A stretch of DNA of 62,223 nucleotides from Ruminococcus sp. zg-924. Its GTDB lineage: Bacteria; Bacillota; Clostridia; Oscillospirales; Acutalibacteraceae. Under the pieces are notes generated by a model, which saw only the letters and a list, made by a program, of their open reading frames with translations, ran no database searches and was not told where the DNA came from. Within the stretch, counting starts at the first letter, position 1, and each line of letters starts with the position of its first letter. The DNA lies in assembly GCF_024433635.1 (NCBI RefSeq), contig NZ_WNJZ01000015.1, forward strand, positions 1 through 62,223, in the 5' to 3' direction. Shown one piece after another: positions 61,433 to 62,223 of the stretch. The position numbers and the translations under genes are program-made.

Positions 61433-61768
61433 ATGAGCGACAAATTAAAAGAACTGCCGGCTTGCCCTGTTGAAACAACGCTGACCTTAATCGGCGATAA
61501 ATGGAAGGTTTTAATACTCCGAGACTTACTGCCGGGGACAAAGCGTTTCGGAGAACTGAAAAAATCAATAGGCAGCGTATCTCAAAAGGTTTTGACTGCT
61601 CAGCTTCGTGATATGGAAGAAAACGGACTCGTTAATCGAAAAGTATATGCTGAAGTTCCGCCAAGAGTAGAATATTCCTTGACAGAATTGGGACAGAGCT
61701 TGAAGCCTATTCTCGATGCTATGTGGAACTGGGGCGAAGGATATAAAAGCAGTATATCAGGCAAATAA
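61433..61768 (+). CDS. HxlR-family transcriptional regulator
   Basis: 111-aa winged-helix protein: CPVETTLTLIGDKWKVLILRDLL ... RFGELKKSIGSVSQKVLTAQLRDMEENGLV ... VPPRVEYSLTELGQSL. A single Cys near the N-terminus (Cys11, before PVET) is at the position used for thiol-based sensing in YodB/HypR-like members, so it may sense oxidants, quinones or aldehydes; this is inference. Divergent to the cargo operon and most likely its regulator. GTGAGG precedes the ATG. Confidence 0.9.
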   Translation: MSDKLKELPACPVETTLTLIGDKWKVLILRDLLPGTKRFGELKKSIGSVSQKVLTAQLRDMEENGLVNRKVYAEVPPRVEYSLTELGQSLKPILDAMWNWGEGYKSSISGK

Positions 61769-61778
61769 ACCCCTTGCG

Positions 61779-61796
61779 TGACAACATAGTGACAAC
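61779..61796 (+). repeat. Right arm-type integrase sites (TGACAAC x2)
   Basis: TGACAAC at 61779-61785 and 61790-61796, 11 nt apart, 113-130 nt inside the attR core; same spacing as at the left end. Confidence 0.65.
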
Positions 61797-61897
61797 AAAA
61801 ATCTTGACAGTCCATATTTTATGGATAATCTGAACACTCCCGATAATATGAGTAAAAATACCCATACAAAATTGTTTAAGTTACAGTTTTCGGGAGC

Positions 61898-61921
61898 GAG
61901 TGAGAGTGATGGCGAGAACGC
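61898..61921 (+). repeat. attR direct repeat
   Basis: Matches the attL repeat at 21 of 24 positions, with an identical 13-nt core ATGGCGAGAACGC (61909-61921). Confidence 0.8.
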
Positions 61922-61968
61922 AAAAAATTCAGCATTTATGCGGGTTTGCGACCTCTCGGATTGCCTTT

Positions 61969-61986
61969 TGATAACAATTTGATAAC
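61969..61986 (+). repeat. Arm-type repeats outside attR (TGATAAC x2)
   Basis: TGATAAC at 61969-61975 and 61980-61986, 11 nt apart and exactly 60 and 71 nt from the attR core start, the same offsets as at the left end of the element (51391 and 51402 from core 51331). This looks like the left end of a second, related element. Confidence 0.6.
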
Positions 61987-62135
61987 AGCGCCCAAAGGCG
62001 GCATTATTCTTGCTACCGAGTGGTTTGGCGGTTTAAGAATAATATTCTGATGGCTGCCTGCTGAAAATCCATATTATAAAGCCCTTAGCTGTGGTTTTGA
62101 ACAAGTCCGTAAAAAATGGACAATAGAAAAAAGAC

Positions 62136-62166
62136 CCCTCTTGATGTAGAATATACATCAGGAGGG
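62136..62166 (+). promoter_or_regulatory. Hairpin masking the transposase ribosome-binding site
   Basis: A 13-bp stem (62136-62148 with 62154-62166, one G-U pair) contains the AGGAGGG site used by the ATG at 62175. Such occlusion limits transposase translation from read-through transcripts in several IS families. Confidence 0.55.
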
Positions 62167-62174
62167 ATATTTTT

Positions 62175-62223
62175 ATGCCAAGAAGTTATCGACATGTAAA
62201 GGAATATGAAACAGAAATAATAA
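62175..62223 (+). CDS. IS3-type transposase OrfA, partial (N-terminus only)
   Basis: 16 codons before the window ends: MPRSYRHVKEYETEII, preceded by AGGAGGGATATTTTT. This start resembles the helix-turn-helix OrfA of IS3-family elements, but too little is present to be sure. Confidence 0.45.
   Translation, partial: MPRSYRHVKEYETEII

Larger units (their letters stand above)
51331..61921 (+). mobile_element. Integrative mobilizable element at the guaA 3' end (~10.6 kb)
   Basis: Bounded by direct repeats with a 13-nt identical core (51331-51343 and 61909-61921) and by paired arm-type repeats at both ends. Contains a tyrosine integrase, an excisionase-like protein, an XRE repressor, a RepA-like ATPase, MobC-like and relaxase genes, TnpV and a cargo operon, but no conjugation (type IV secretion) genes, so transfer would depend on a helper. 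The relaxase and macrodomain genes are split by single-base indels, and the RepA gene may be; the element may be decaying or mis-assembled at homopolymers. Confidence 0.85.
61769..62174. other. Right junction: arm sites, attR, second-element end, IS end
   Basis: No intact gene. Holds arm sites (61779-61796), attR (61898-61921), a second pair of arm sites (61969-61986), about 120 nt without recognisable features, and from about 62112 the likely left end of an IS3-type insertion sequence leading to the start at 62175. Confidence 0.6.

Noticed and set aside
51331-61921. Reading the element as a full conjugative element or prophage
   Set aside because: No type IV secretion, coupling-protein, capsid, portal or terminase genes; only mobilisation genes are present.

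Overview
The window reads as the chromosome of a strictly anaerobic, spore-forming, low-to-moderate GC Firmicute, probably a gut clostridium of the Oscillospiraceae/Ruminococcaceae type. This is inference from gene content: a spoIIAA-spoIIAB-sigF operon and a BofA-like protein (sporulation), indolepyruvate:ferredoxin oxidoreductase and a NfnAB-type transhydrogenase (ferredoxin-based anaerobic metabolism), and strong GGAGG ribosome-binding sites with TTGACA/TATAAT promoters. No rRNA, tRNA or CRISPR array was seen.

Layout, 0-51.3 kb (core chromosome). ilvD and bofA face the convergent operon spoIIAA-spoIIAB-sigF. Next on the minus strand come folC, rsmI, a TrmN6-like methyltransferase and an orphan zinc-binding lipoprotein. 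A heterodimeric ABC exporter follows, then iorAB, uvrA, typA, a DEDD exonuclease, a large membrane protein, SRP RNA and dnaX. After that are a sugar aminotransferase, a radical SAM protein, a MATE transporter and a CsoR-controlled copper ATPase whose C-terminus is a fused CopZ-like domain with its own internal start site. A TtcA-like PP-loop protein is followed directly by a 5'-truncated iron alcohol dehydrogenase and then nfnAB. murT/gatD come next; this GatD lacks the glutaminase Cys and His. Then recD2, a ComF protein, a LuxR-type and a receiver/winged-helix regulator, a candidate small RNA, gdhA with an attenuator-like leader, and a purine block purC-purF-purB-purA-guaA.

Layout, 51.3-61.9 kb (accessory). 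A ~10.6 kb integrative mobilizable element sits at the 3' end of guaA. It is bounded by 24-nt direct repeats (21/24 identical, 13-nt perfect core) and by paired TGACAAC arm-type repeats 11 nt apart. It carries a HEPN-motif protein, an XRE repressor, a small DNA-binding protein and a tyrosine integrase, a MobC-like protein, a RepA-like ATPase, an oriT-like region, a frameshifted relaxase and TnpV. No type IV secretion genes are present, so it would need a helper to transfer.

The cargo of the element is the most unusual part: an HxlR regulator diverging from an operon of a duplicated NTF2/SnoaL protein, a PPOX-ferredoxin fusion protein, a zinc-type macrodomain ADP-ribose hydrolase (split by a one-base insertion) and a class M sirtuin. 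Macro/SirTM pairs reverse and install protein ADP-ribosylation, in known cases on a lipoylated GcvH-like protein and under redox stress. Here the lipoylation partners are missing and redox-type proteins take their place. To the right of attR the same core-to-arm spacing recurs (arm sites at +60 and +71), so a second related element appears to abut in tandem, interrupted at the window edge by a partial IS3-like transposase gene.
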